A DNA stretch of 64,000 bases from Ailurus styani. Lineage: Eukaryota > Chordata > Mammalia > Carnivora > Ailuridae. The notes beneath the pieces are model-generated. The model ran no database searches, had not been told where the DNA came from, and saw only the letters and a list, made by a program, of their open reading frames with translations. The stretch covers positions 213,053 through 277,052 of the forward strand of contig LNAC01001238.1 of assembly GCA_002007465.1 (NCBI GenBank), read 5' to 3'. Below are positions 10,196 through 21,830 of this stretch, in pieces. Both the position numbers and the translations under genes were made by a program. Numbering within the stretch: the stretch's first letter is position 1; the number at the start of each line of letters is the position of its first letter.

Positions 10196-12069
10196 ATAAT
10201 TTTTAGTTGGGTGTTTTGAGGTCATTTTATTTAGAACACTGAAATGTGTTTTATATTTATTTCAACATAATAAAGGTGGTTAATTCAGAAGAGTTAGCTA
10301 AGAATTGTATTAGAAGAGAAATACTGCTCATCAGTAAAATTTGAGTTTCTGTTAATATTTAAAATTTGATTTAAAAATCATGTCTAATTAAGTAAATTAC
10401 ACAATCAAAAAATCTAAAGATACACTGCAATATAAATCATATCAAATACTAATTTCCACAGACATATATTAGAGGATGTTGTGATGTCCAAATTGAATTA
10501 CTTGTCATGGACAAGTGCCAAATAGTTCCCAGTTCAAGCATAAAAATTGTTATCTTCGCCAGCACAGTGCAGTTAGTGGTCTGACCTCTGAGCAATCTAC
10601 CAATCACTACGGTAGTAGAGTCTCATCTCCTACACTGCCTATACAGGAGACCCCATAGTGAAGACCAAGGTTAAGAGAAGGGTGAGAGTACATGTGCTTC
10701 ATTTCCCTCTGGAATTTAAGAAATTGGGGAAATATGCAATTCCCTGGTACAACCATAACACAGGAGCCAGAAATGAAAATATCCCTGACAGTTGGAAACT
10801 ATACACAGATTCCAGGAAATACCCCAAAAGCTGAGGAAAGTTAAAAAGTTTCAGAACAACAGAATTACTCTTCTCCTTTTCTAAATATTCACAGCAGAAT
10901 GGCCTCATTTCATCAGCTTCTAGAGCTGTTATTTTTAGTCTACTCAAACTACACTGGCTGTTCACTGGATAGAGGAAAAGATGCTGCCATTCAAGGACAA
11001 ATGCAGGGCATAGCAAGAGGACAGATCCAAAATCCTCAAGCTAATCTATATCCAAGAAGGGTAGTGTCGCACAAGGATACTTCTTATTCAATCATCTTAG
11101 AACATGGGATTTTACATTTGAATTGGGCTTATTTGTAACAATGGATCTCTTCAAATTTCATACTTGGGTGGGAGATAAGAGAGAAAACACCAAGAAGAAA
11201 TAGATAAAATACCTAGTCAAAAAGAGGAGGATATGCTTTATTGCTTTCATATGAATGACAGATGTCATTCCCTTACTGAGCAGGGCAGGTGATGGTTATA
11301 AGAAGCTCCTAATAGCTTTATTTATGCCTCTGGTGTTTAGTTGAAGAAAAATCACAGACCAGAAGTTAGCTCATGATCAATGTGAACAGCCAACCTCCAC
11401 ATAGAAAATAACACATCTGACATCTTCCCAGAAGGACTTCATTGCCAGCTTGGGGGATCCGGAGCTGAGGGCGGTCACCCTGACGATGAATGGTAATGTG
11501 GATTCAAACGGAAAAATGGAGGGAAAATGAAGTTTACCCAACTCTGTAGCACAGGAAAGTCTTCGTAGTTGTCAAGAATAATATGGGGGCAGGTATACAG
11601 GGACATACTGAAATTTCAAAGAAGTTTTTACATTTTCCTTATAGTTTGACTTTAAATTGGTATCTTACCTACAGTAATATTTTTAAAGAAAATACAGATT
11701 TATTTATTGTTCTGGTGATTTTAAGAGAGCTTATTAAAACTGGTTCTCGCAAAATGGTTAAAAAAATATACTTGGTTGATTATCAACAGCACTAAAACAA
11801 AATAGTAATTACACCAGCTGAAAACTTTCATTTACTAGAAAAGTACCCAATACATATTTTCACCACATTACTTAGGGGCACATGTTTAATTCAATATTTG
11901 GATAAAGGAGAAGACAAAATTGAATACTGCTATTATAAAATAAATTTCTAGAATAAATATGATTTTTTAAAATCAGTTACTACTTTTATCATTTTGTTAT
12001 TTAACTTTATTTAAATTTTAAACATTTGGTCTTATATTTGACGGGTCCTTTCTCATCACTATTTGTTCT
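10196..12069. other. Unclassified intergenic block
   Basis: No recognised repeat or gene over about 1.9 kb. The part at 10540-11560 is less AT-rich than its surroundings. The frames at 10699-11016 (minus) and 10899-11138 (plus) have no similarity I recognise and no splice or Kozak support. Confidence 0.45.
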
Positions 12070-12086
12070 AAATTGCTCCTCCAGTT

Positions 12087-12295
12087 GGGGCGCCTGGGTG
12101 GCTCAGTTGATTAAGTGTCTGCCTTCAGCTGAGGTGATGATCTCAGGGTCCTGGGATAGAGTCCGGCCTTGGGGCAGGAGTTGGGGGATGGGGTCCCTCT
12201 CCTTTTCCCTCTAACTCTTCCCCCTGCTGGTGCTCTTGCTCTCACGTTCTCTCAAATGAATAAATTAAAAAATCTTTAAAAAAATAAAAGAAAAT
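12087..12295 (+). mobile_element. CanSINE
   Basis: GGGCGCCTGGGTGGCTCAGT head, CT-rich arm and an AAATGAATAAATT/A tail. Flanked by AAATTGCTCCTCCAGTT (12070-12086) and AAATTGCTCCTATAGTT (12296-12312), a 17-bp duplication with two mismatches. Confidence 0.96.
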
Positions 12296-12312
12296 AAATT
12301 GCTCCTATAGTT

Positions 12313-13169
12313 ACTACACTGCACAACTGCAATGCTAAGAATCTGCCTGTTTCAGGCCACCTAGGACTATGCAGGAATGAGATATGTGTAACCAGCTCTG
12401 CCAGTAAGGGGTATTGATAATGCAGAGGTCGTTGTTTTTCCTTTCTCATAATAATAACTGATTCAGGTTGAACAATCCCCACACCATCTTCTGTACTGTA
12501 AGATCACTGGGGAAAACGTCATTTTATTCAAGCAAATCAGAAACCTAAGTTTCATATGCTTCCTCAAGAAGATGCTTCCTAATGCAGACTAAGATTTTTG
12601 TTCTCAGACTTATTTTTTTTAATTTCTAATATTTTGGTAAAAACTTGCTGCTGCATACAATCGCTTGAAAAAAATCACACTTAAACCAGGAATTTAGAAA
12701 ATTAGCACTATGCCAATGTAACTGACTTTCAAGGCAAACAAATTGTTTCTAAGTTTTCACTGGCACCTAAATTTTCCTGTCATGTATACTAATTTCAGCA
12801 TCTTCCCTGGAGAAGAATGTGAGAATGCTTTACTAACAAACACTATCCAAAAAATACCTGTATTCTCAAAGCATATGAGTTTAATTCTAGCAAATAAACT
12901 AAAGCTTTTCTCCACGAAAATGTGATTGTTAATTAGTCTTTTATCTTGCCTAAGGCCAAATTTCACCCATCTCTGTAATGTTTAAAATATTATGGTAACA
13001 AGTATTTCATTCTTTAGAACAAGTGTTCTAGAATCTTCCTGGATTTAAGAATTCTTTTCCAATATAAAATTATTTACAAATCCCAATTTGTTTGTATTTT
13101 TTTTACTCACAGATAGAAAAATCTACATGCAGATTGAGAACCAATTTTGCTCACCATAGGTAGACCCAG
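12313..13169. other. Unclassified intergenic sequence
   Basis: No repeat or gene recognised. The opposed frames at 12743-12966 are shadows of each other and look like chance. Confidence 0.45.
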
Positions 13170-13360
13170 TTTCCTGCCTGTAGTTGAGTAACTACCACAT
13201 GCGTGGTACTATGCTAGGCACTGAGGATAGCAAAGGAAAAAAAACAAAATCACTGCCTTCTGGAGCTTGCATTCTAGTAAGGAAAGAAAGACAAAAGATA
13301 TCACTGATAAGAGCTTTGGAGAAATAAAATGGTGAAGATGGATAGGGGATGCTGACAAGA
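13170..13360 (-). mobile_element. L2 LINE 3' fragment
   Basis: Complement of the L2 3' end: 'ctaccacatgcgtggtacta', 'tgctaggcactgaggatagc', 'ctggagcttgcattctagta', then 'gaaagaaagacaaaaga'. Confidence 0.75.
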
Positions 13361-14453
13361 AAACTCTTTCCAGTAAATCAAATTAATCATCAGGATTTCT
13401 GTGCTTCTGGAAGCATTTCTTTAGAAACTAGATTCCCTTCTAAACTGTGATTTTGTTTTGACTACTACTCAAAGTGCCAAACAGATCTGTTTTGGTCAAT
13501 TTCCTTCCATAAAAATTGTGCAGAACAAATCAAATACTATCATGTCTCTAATGCTTGAGACAGTATTTTCCTTTGAAAATATTACAACCTGTGACATAGG
13601 ACTATACGTTTTCACATTACTTAGTATGCTAAGAATATGCAGAATATAATTACATGAAATGTCTTTGGGAACACCAATGAAGTATGTCCTACTTTGAATA
13701 ACTGATGTTCCCTAAGAACATCAGACTCTTCAAAAATATTTTACATGTAACCTAAAGTTTATAACATAACCTAATTAAAAATTACTATTTGATGCCACCA
13801 ACTTAATTCTAGTATGTAACAACATATGTCTAAATTCAAGAATCAAGAATAAGAAACATCTGGAATTTTATCAAAGTACAGATGTCAATAATAACACATT
13901 ACCAAACAAACAAAGCCTTGATATAATTTTTTTGTCAGTTTTTATCAAGGTCAAAACATAATTCTAACCTAAGGTAATATATGATTGGAACCTTCCCCAT
14001 AGAGTCCACACTGCTTTCCATATATTAAAGTGTATCATTTAATTCAATTTTAGTCAATAAAGACCTTCATTTGTTTAAAAAAAAAAGCTACTATTTCTTT
14101 CAAATTCTTTTAAAACCACAGATCAAAGTATTTCACTTTGCTTTTATATGGAATCCCCATTTCTCCCACTGTAATCTCTCATTTATTCAATATTAAGTTT
14201 GAAAATATGCTAATCATAATGATAGTATTTAGCATTTAAATGTTATCTTGGCCTCTTCTATTTTGAATCAGAACTATTATTTTTAAATACTTTTAGGGCC
14301 ATTAGAAATGAACTGTGAAATGACATATTTTAAGTGGTATCTGAAAAGAACCTCAAGTGAAATCATCATTCTAAAAATTATGTCTAAAAGCAGAAAGTCT
14401 AGAATATGACTTTTCTCTTTATTAAACCCAATTTTTGGTTAAATTCTTTTTAA
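13361..14453. other. Unclassified AT-rich sequence
   Basis: No gene or clear repeat. Short A runs and no long frame. Confidence 0.45.
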
Positions 14454-14463
14454 TTTGCCAATT

Positions 14464-14650
14464 TTTTTTTCTTCTTTTAGAGACAGAGAGGAAGGGAGAG
14501 AGATGGGGTGGGGGGAGGGAGAGAGAGAATCTTAAGCAGGTTTCACACTTAGCAAGGAGCTGGATGCCAGGCTCAATCTCCCTGAGATCATGACCCAATC
14601 TGAAATCAAGAATGGGAAGCTTAAATGACTGAGCCACCCAGACACCCTAC
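14464..14650 (-). mobile_element. CanSINE, diverged
   Basis: The T run, GAGACAGAGAGGAAGGGAG arm and GAGCCACCCAGACACCC head complement are all present. TTTGCCAATT repeats at 14454-14463 and 14651-14660 as the target duplication. Older than the neighbouring SINEs to judge by divergence. Confidence 0.93.
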
Positions 14651-15039
14651 TTTGCCAATTCTTGAAGAAGCAGAATCTTAAAATACAATGAGAAATATAA
14701 ACAGCAGACAGAAATCACTATCATCTAAAGCAACTTCAGATGAAATTCTCATCACATACAATGTGAAAGGCAACATAAATACTCAGGCTTTTACTACAAA
14801 AGCTTGTTTACAAGCATCATTATAACTACTGAATAGCTTGCTATTTTGTTCATACACTATGTGTCTGGGTTGCAAATATATGAATGAAAACTAATATATT
14901 ACTTCTGAATATGCTGAAAGCATAATGACCTTTAGCGCAAGAATTGGGCTGGTCATGAATGAATTATTGTGCAAACCAAGATCTAATTGATTGGGTTTAT
15001 TACAATGATTATAATAATAATTACCATAAAAAGAGCAGT

Positions 15040-15345
15040 TTCTATTCACTGAGTGCTAACTCTGAATTGAGTACTTTCCGATGCACTTTGTGTGCATCAC
15101 CTCATGGTCTAAAGCTCAAATAATAATATGACATTTGGCAGTAATACAATTAATTCTCACAGACAATTTTATTAAGTAGGTACTAGTATCTCCATTTTCC
15201 AGATAAGGAAATGGAGGGATAGAAATATTTAGTAACTTGTAGAAGTCAAGAACTTTGGATGTAATAAATGGCAAAACTGGGGATCCAATCCAAGTTTATT
15301 TGTAACTAAAAGTTTGGATTCTCACCCACTATAGATACTGCTTCC
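15040..15345 (-). mobile_element. MIR SINE
   Basis: Complement of MIR: 'cactgagtgctaactctgaa', 'tctccattttccagataagg', 'aaatggagggatagaaatat', 'atggcaaaactggggatcc'. A short AT-rich insertion (about 15110-15155) splits it. Confidence 0.75.
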
Positions 15346-16305
15346 TACTGATTCTTTTCTTCTATTCTTTTGAGTGACTTTTATCTGAAATTTCTGTTAT
15401 CTTAGAACTTGACTTCCACCTTGTATCTGAGTCATAAATTATAGGTTACTTTCTGTACTTGCCAATTTGATTTTGTTGTTTGATCCTGTACTATATTCCA
15501 GCTTTGATGTGCCACAGCCTAACAGTTTAATAAGATGGTTGGGCATCCCTCCATGATAGTTAAGGCATGAAACTGAGGTTCAAAACAGTATAATCATTTG
15601 ACTTTTCAAAGGGATGTACTGTATCAGCTTCAGCTCATACTGGGTTTTGGACATTTTTATATATTTTAAGTGGTTGGATAGAAATTTAATCATCATTTTC
15701 ATATTCATTTTTAAAATGAAAAATAATATGAGCCATGAAATGACCTTCATCTTTCATTTCTACTTACCCAAATAGATTCTGAAATCTGAAGATTAATGTT
15801 TTAAATAGGGCTATATAAATCAATTAATATATATTGAGATTCATGTTCTCCTTCAAGCTTACATAGTCAAAAGCCATCTTCCATTTAGGAATTTCCTTTC
15901 CATTTAGAATTGTATTGCATTTCTACTTGGAAAATAAAATTCAGTGATTTTTCCAAGACAGGGTTCTTGCCAAGATAAAAAAGTTGGATTCATTCCCCCA
16001 GTATGTAATCACACTTCTTCCCCAGTAGATGAGTACACTGGTCAGGAATCTTGGTTAGAAGTGACGGAAATCCAAATTACATTGGCTTTAGCAGAAAAAG
16101 GAGACTTGGCTTCTATTATTAAGTGGTTCTAATTTTGTTCTAGGCATTGCTGGATTCAGAGGCTCAAGTAATAACATCCTACCTCAGTTTCTCTTTTCCC
16201 CCTTCTTAGCTCTGTTTATTTTCCCTTAGCTTAATCCTAGATTCTACATGACAGGTGCATGTAGAAACTTGTTTTTTATAGTAATAACAAGTGATACTAT
16301 TTTTT
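15346..16305. other. Mostly unclassified; possible old repeat at 16040-16260
   Basis: The part 'aatcttggttagaagtgacg' through 'attggctttagcag' resembles a common old dispersed repeat that seems to resume at 16545-16670 after the SINE. The family is not named. Confidence 0.4.
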
Positions 16306-16320
16306 AAAATGTTCTTTTCC

Positions 16321-16527
16321 GGGATGCCTGGGTGGCTCAGTTGGCTGAAGTCGCTGCTTTTGGCTTAGGTCATGATCCCAGGGTCCTGGGATTGCGTCCA
16401 GCACTGGGCTCCTTGCCCAGCAGGAAGCCTGCTTCTCCCTCTGCCTGCTTTGCCTGCTGTGCCTGCAGCTCTCATGCTTCTCCTCTCTGACAAATAAATA
16501 AAATCTTAAAATAAAATAAAATAAAAT
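16321..16527 (+). mobile_element. CanSINE
   Basis: GGGATGCCTGGGTGGCTCAG head, tail CAAATAAATAAAATCTT then (AAAAT)n. A perfect 15-bp duplication AAAATGTTCTTTTCC flanks it at 16306-16320 and 16528-16542. Confidence 0.97.
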
Positions 16528-16673
16528 AAAATGTTCTTTTCCCCACAAGTTTTCTCAAATTCTCCAGATTGGGGCGTATGTACATGATTTGGGTTACCTG
16601 ACCATGCCTAAACTAATCATGTGGTAAAGAGAGGGAATACATCTGTAACCCAAACCTTGATCACATGGCTACC

Positions 16674-17252
16674 TGCTCTGGACTAAATAGTACCCCTTCT
16701 AGGGGCGCCTGGGTGGCCCAGTTGGTTAAGGCATCTGCCTTCTGCTCAGGTCATGATCTCAGGGTCCTAAGATGGAGCCCCATGCCAGGCTCCCTGCTCA
16801 GTGGGGAGTCTGCTTCTCCCTCTTCCTTCAACCTGCCCCATTCTTGCTCTTTCTCTCTTTCTCTCTCTCTCTCAAATAAATAAAATGTTTAAAAAAATAG
16901 ACTGTCCCCTCCAAATTCATATATTGAAATCCTAACCAAAGTGATTCTATTTGGAGACAGGGTCTTTAGAAAGTGATTAAGATTAAATGAAGTCATAAGG
17001 GTATGGCACCGATCTGAAAGGATTTGTGCACTTATAAGAAGGCAGACAGCCTTCCATCTCCTCTCTCTCTCTCTCAGTCATGTGAGGAGATAGTAAGAAG
17101 GCAGCCGTCTACAAGCCAGGAAAAGGGGCCTCACCAGGAATAAAATCTTCCAGCAACTTAATTTTGCCTCCAGAACTGTGAGAAATAAACTTCTGTTATT
17201 GAAGTCACGAAGCCTGTAGAATTTTGTTACTACAGCCCAAGGAGATTAATGT
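16674..17252 (+). mobile_element. MaLR-type solo LTR (MLT1-like), split by a SINE
   Basis: The LTR starts TGCTCTGGACTAAAT and resumes after the SINE with 'ccaaattcatatattgaaat', 'cctaaccaaagtgattctat', 'cttataagaaggcagacag', 'ggcagccgtctacaagccag', 'cctccagaactgtgagaaat' and 'ctacagcccaaggagattaa', the MLT1 order. No internal retroviral sequence; a 5-bp flank pair (CTACC/CTACT) is possible. Confidence 0.78.
16701..16899 (+). mobile_element. CanSINE inside the MLT1-like LTR
   Basis: GGGGCGCCTGGGTGGCCCAG head, CT-rich arm with (TC)n, CAAATAAATAAAATG and A tail. Its insertion separates the first bases of the LTR from its body, so it is younger than the LTR. Confidence 0.95.
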
Positions 17253-17590
17253 ACTACTCATACAAAGCAAAGGACTGGATCAGACCCTCCCAAAGTTTAA
17301 GGACTGAAAGGCAAAAAAGAGTTGACCTTGCAGAAAACAACTTCCAAAAACTACTTCTGAAAAGGTAAGGTAGATACTTGGTAAACACAGTTATCAACAG
17401 TTTTGGCTGAGCCAGAGGCAGGAGACTCCATAAGTAGGCCTCTGTATTTCCCTACAAGGGAAATACATGCAAAGTGTGTTTTGTGTGCAAAGTTTGTGTT
17501 GTAGGCATCAGCACATATTCTTGGGGAGATGATTCAGAGTTCATCAGATCCTAAACTGGTTCATCAGTCCCTAAAAAATGTCTGGAATTG
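17253..17590. other. Unclassified sequence
   Basis: No gene or repeat recognised between the LTR and the next SINE. It contains a local near-repeat (GCAAAGTGTGTTTTGTG/GCAAAGTTTGTGTTGTA, about 17470-17503). Confidence 0.45.
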
Positions 17591-17743
17591 GGGCACCTGG
17601 GTGGTTCAGGTGGTTAAGCATCTGACTCAATTTTGGCTCAGGTCATGACCTCAGGGTCCTAAGATTGAGCCCTATATCAGGGTCCACGTTCAGTGCAGAA
17701 TCTGCTTAGGATTCTTTTTCCCTCTCTTTCTCTGCCCCTCCCC

Positions 17744-17795
<52 letters not shown>

Positions 17796-17826
17796 TAAAT
17801 AAATAAATAAAATCTAAAAAAAAAAA
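17591..17826 (+). mobile_element. CanSINE with long (TC)n arm
   Basis: GGGCACCTGGGTGGTTCAGG head; the CT arm has expanded to about 22 TC units (17747-17791), followed by (AAAT)n and an A tail. The target duplication is poorly preserved (GTCTGGAATT versus GTTTGGATCC). Confidence 0.95.
17747..17791. repeat. (TC)n microsatellite in a SINE arm
   Basis: About 22 uninterrupted TC units, probably length-variable. Confidence 0.95.
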
Positions 17827-19873
17827 GTTTGGATCCATGCTCAGTAGGGCGCATACAAGCTCCAACTGGAGGTAGGGCTGAGGAGAAGGAGAATGGATGG
17901 ATTCCAGGAATGTTTAAGGAAATTGTTTCACTTGATTTCACGTGGCCCCCCAGGAGACAAAAGGATTTGCTCAAGGGGGTACAGCATCAAGTGCCAAGTG
18001 ACACTATGAGTGACATCCCCTTTACTCTCTGTATCCCAGGGAAGAACTGAGTATCTAGTTCCTGTATTTTTAATATGTTACTTTATTATTAAAAAGTACT
18101 TAGCCACTTTAAAAATGTGGCATAGAGCTAGGAACTTTGAAAATTTAGTTCAAAAAAGTCTCTCCAGGAGTCTGCATGCAAAACAGACATTCCTTCATCC
18201 ACAAAGAAAAAGAAAACAAAAAAAATCCAGAACTACATGCTCATAAATGAATAGGGTTGTCAAAACAGTTGCTTTGTAATTCAAGTGCTGATTGGAAGAG
18301 TTTGTAGGGGTGAGGTTGAAATGTTGCCTTTCACCTAGTTATTTGTGTTAGTCTGAATAATCTTAATCATTATCTGTTCATATTAGCATGAAAGGAAGAA
18401 AAAAGAGAAGGAGAAGAAAATTACTTTAACAATCATGGGGTCACATTGTTATTTTATGACCATATGTCTCATAAAATTAGCAAAGATTATTGAAGCTATA
18501 GAATTTGCAATCTGCATAAAATAAAGTATTTCAGTATATAATTTCCAAACATTAAAATATATTAAATATACCACTGTGTGCATAAATCAGATTCATCCAA
18601 GATACAATGGACACCATGTCACCTAAATGAAAGGTGATTAAAAACAACAACCTATGAGTTCTTCGAAGCAGAGAATAAAAATGTTTTTATTCTGACACCA
18701 TATTTGACATCAAATATCTCATTTCCATTAAAAAAAGGTGAAATTTTTTCAGTCTATTTCTTAAATGATGCTAATATTTCTAGAATATCACAATCTCATA
18801 TTTAAGCTGATAAAAGTATATAGAAATTAATCAATTTGTAGCCTAAATATTACAGTTTATGAGGACAATGAAACCATTTGCTTAGGATACATGGGGAAAA
18901 GAGTACCAAAGGAAATGAGGAGCCCAAGAGGCAAAAGATTTCTAAATTTACATTAAATTAAATTTACCATAGTCTCAAATGCCCATGACATCGATAAAAA
19001 GACCCCCTTAAAAGTTTTTGGTTTGTTTGTTTTTGTTTTTTTTTATGAAACACTTGCCACCAATAGCAAACATTATGGATAGAATTAAAAGATAAAATAG
19101 CAGGAAGTTCTAGAAACCTTTTGTAAAGCAGAATACTATTTTGTTCCCTGCAATGATTTTATTTGATAGCAGCAAAGGCTCACAAGCTGATGAGAGAAAT
19201 TGCCCTCTGAGAGTCAGAAGTACTGAGAAAACTGGTCAGACATCTGAGGTAGAGCAAAGATGAAGGTCATGGGCAACCGCCCCTTGGGTCTAGGTTAGGG
19301 ACTAAAGATGGGGATAAACACACAACCCAAACATAGATGTGTGGAAAAAAATCGCAGCAGTGGATGAGACTCTCAACAATAATTTCAAATGGGGAGTAAA
19401 ACTGGAACTATTTATCTATGCCCTTGGCTATTTAAGTAACCAAGAAGTAAGTAGAGACCACTAAAGGATGCTTGTGTCATTACCATTTCCAATAAAGAAG
19501 AAACTTTTTAAGTTATAGTTATATTCAGAAGTATAGCAAAAAAGAAAAAATATACATATGATTAATAGCTTACCACATTAAAACAAATCCTACAAGCTCA
19601 GGTGACTTTATATATATGTAGCTTTTCTTTAGCTCTTATGATAATGTAGAAACAATTTTATAAATATTCCTATTTATTATAAATAAGGATTTTGTATGTT
19701 GAGAAAATACCTTGACATCTTTGTCCATAAGAAGACATAGCTAATTATACTTAAGAAGGGGCATCACTCTGTGTTAATAAATTAGATTTGGGGATGAAGT
19801 CACAATGAGAGGGGCAGAGTGGATATACACTGCTTACAGAGAGGAAAAGATACTAGAGATTCCTCTTAACGAT
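17827..19873. other. About 2 kb with no recognised repeat or gene
   Basis: AT-rich, with no SINE, L1, MIR or L2 signature that I can see and no convincing frame. Frames at 17829-18246 are short and overlapping. A stretch this free of repeats could hold a conserved non-coding element, but nothing in the sequence shows one. Confidence 0.4.
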
Positions 19874-19886
19874 TGAGAGATGCAAA

Positions 19887-19962
19887 AATTTTAAGATTTT
19901 GGGATGGGCGAGTGGCTCAGTCAGTTGGGCATTGGCCCTAAAATTTTGAGATTTTGTCAGAG

Positions 19963-19998
<36 letters not shown>

Positions 19999-20139
19999 CA
20001 AGCAGGGGGAGCAGCAGGCAGAAGGAGAAGCAAGCTCCCCACTGAGCAAGGAGCCTGATGGGGGACTCCATCCCAGGATCCTGGGATCATGACCTGAGCT
20101 GAAGGCAGATGCTTAACCAACTAAACCACTCAGGCAGCC
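19887..20139 (-). mobile_element. Rearranged CanSINE with an inverted second head
   Basis: A minus-strand CanSINE occupies 19940-20139, with a (AG)n arm at 19966-19996. At its left (3') end a plus-oriented SINE head piece lies at 19901-19936 (GGCTCAGTCAGTTGGGCAT). The T-rich junction sequence AAAATTTTAAGATTTT (19885-19900) recurs as AAAATTTTGAGATTTT (19940-19955). A perfect 13-bp duplication TGAGAGATGCAAA (19874-19886 and 20140-20152) encloses the whole composite, suggesting one integration event with an internal inversion or template switch. Confidence 0.85.
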
Positions 20140-20152
20140 TGAGAGATGCAAA

Positions 20153-20195
20153 GAGCTTCAGTTTTTGGAGCTTCAGTTTTGGAGCTTCAGTTTTA
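20153..20195 (+). repeat. Three tandem copies of a 14-15 bp unit
   Basis: GAGCTTCAGTTTTTG (20153-20167), GAGCTTCAGTTTTG (20168-20181) and GAGCTTCAGTTTTA (20182-20195) lie directly beside the target duplication of the rearranged SINE. Confidence 0.95.
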
Positions 20196-20219
20196 AGAAT
20201 GCTTCTATAAAGACATGCA

Positions 20220-21480
20220 TTTTCTTTATTTTTAAATTAATTTTTTAAGACATTATTTTTTAGACTATTTTTAGATTCCCAGCAAAACTGAAAGGAAGGT
20301 ATAGAAATTTTCCATATACCCTCTGCCTCCACATATACACAGTCTCTCCACTTTCAAAAGCTCACACCTTGAATAGTACATCTGTTAAAATCAACAAATT
20401 GGTATTGACATATCATTCTCACCCACAGACCATACTTTACATTAAGATTTAATCTGTGTTGTATATTCTATGGGCTTTGACAAATGTATAAGACCTATAT
20501 CCACCATTTAAGTAGTTTCACTGCCCTAAAAATCCTTTGTGCTTTGCCTACATATCCCTCCTACCCCCTTAACCCCTGGATAACCACTGATCCTTCTACT
20601 GAATCCATAGTTTTGCCTTATCCAGGATGTCATAAAGTTGGAATCGTACGGCATGCAGCCTTTTTATACTGACTTTTTTCACTTACTAATAAGAATTTCT
20701 AATTTCTCCATGTCTTTTCATGGCTTGATAATTCTTCTTCTTTTTTTTTAATCACCGGATAATATTCCATTGTCTGGATGTACCACAGTTTATTTATCCA
20801 TTCACTTACTGAAGAACATCTTGGTTGCTTTCAAGTTTTAGCAATTTTGATAAAAGCTTCCATAAACATCCTTGTGCAGATTTTTATGTGGACATAAGGA
20901 TTCAACTCATTTGGATAAAAAGCAAGAAGCACAATTGCTGGATCATGTGGTAAGAATACATTTAGTTTTGTAAGAAACTGCAAAACTGTGTTCCCAAGTG
21001 GCTGTACCATTTTGCATTCCAGCCAGCAATATATGAGAGTTCCTGTGGCTTCACATCCTTGCTAGCATTTCTGTTGTGAGAACTTTGCATTTTAGTCATT
21101 CTAACAGGAGTACAGTGGTATCTCTCAATACTGTTTTGATTTGCATTTCCCTGATGACATGTGATGTGGAACATCTTTTCATATGCTTATTTGCCATCTG
21201 TGTATCATCTTTTATGAGGTGTCTGTTAAGGCTCTTTTGCCCATTTTTAAATTGAATTGCCTGTGTTTTTATTGTTGAGTTTTATGAGTTTTTTGTATAT
21301 TTTGAGTAAAAGTCCTTTATCAGATACGTCTTTTGCAATTATTTTCTCCCAGTCTGTTGTCTGTCTTCTCATTCTCTTGATACAGAACAGGAATTTTTAA
21401 TTTTAATGAAGTTCAGCCTATCATTTTTTTTCATGGATTATATCTTTGGTATTATATCTAAAATAACATCACATTCTCAC
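20220..21480 (-). mobile_element. L1 3' portion (ORF2 C-terminal region and 3' UTR), old
   Basis: About 1.25 kb of complementary L1 sequence: 'gataatattccattgtctgg', 'caattgctggatcatgtggt', 'ccattttgcattccagccag', 'tttgatttgcatttccctga', 'tgagtaaaagtcctttatca'. These are in the order expected for an inverted L1 3' half. Many stops; no working protein. Confidence 0.9.
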
Positions 21481-21497
21481 TTAAGATATGCAGATCA

Positions 21498-21614
21498 TGG
21501 GGTGACTGGCTGGCTCAGGTGGAAGACCATGTGACTCTTGATCTCAGGGTTGTGATTTCAAGCCCCATGATGGGTGTAGAGACTACTAAAGTAAAAAAAA
21601 ATAAAACTTAAAAA
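21498..21614 (+). mobile_element. Short, diverged CanSINE
   Basis: GGGGTGACTGGCTGGCTCAG head, 'atctcagggttgtgatttca' and 'tgggtgtagagactactaaa' into an A-rich tail: an older, shorter carnivore subtype lacking the CT arm. Flanks ATATGCAGATC and ATATGCAGACC support insertion here. Confidence 0.85.
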
Positions 21615-21624
21615 ATATGCAGAC

Positions 21625-21830
21625 CTTATGTATAGATTTTGATAACTTTTACAAATATATATATGTGTGTGTGTGTATACACACACACATATATATATGA
21701 GATAAATACATTCATGTAATCATTCTCCCAGTCAAGAAGTACAACATCTAAAAAAAAAAAGAACATCTCCAGCACCCCATAGAGTTCCCTCTGGCCCCTT
21801 TCTAGTCAATGCTCATGTGGAAAATAGGGA
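21625..21830 (-). mobile_element. L1 3' UTR fragment
   Basis: 'ttttgataacttttacaaat', 'agtcaagaagtacaacatct' and 'cccctttctagtcaatgct' match the complement of an L1M 3' UTR. It could be part of the same element as the L1 to its left. Confidence 0.6.
21655..21698. repeat. Palindromic TA/TG/CA/TA microsatellite
   Basis: (AT)n(GT)n-ATAC-(AC)n(AT)n forms an almost perfect 44-base inverted repeat about its centre, able to form a hairpin or cruciform. Confidence 0.93.

Noticed and set aside
12087..12160. tRNA-like sequence
   Set aside because: The tRNA-Lys-like A and B box regions belong to CanSINE heads here and at the other SINE loci; no independent tRNA gene with a full cloverleaf was seen.
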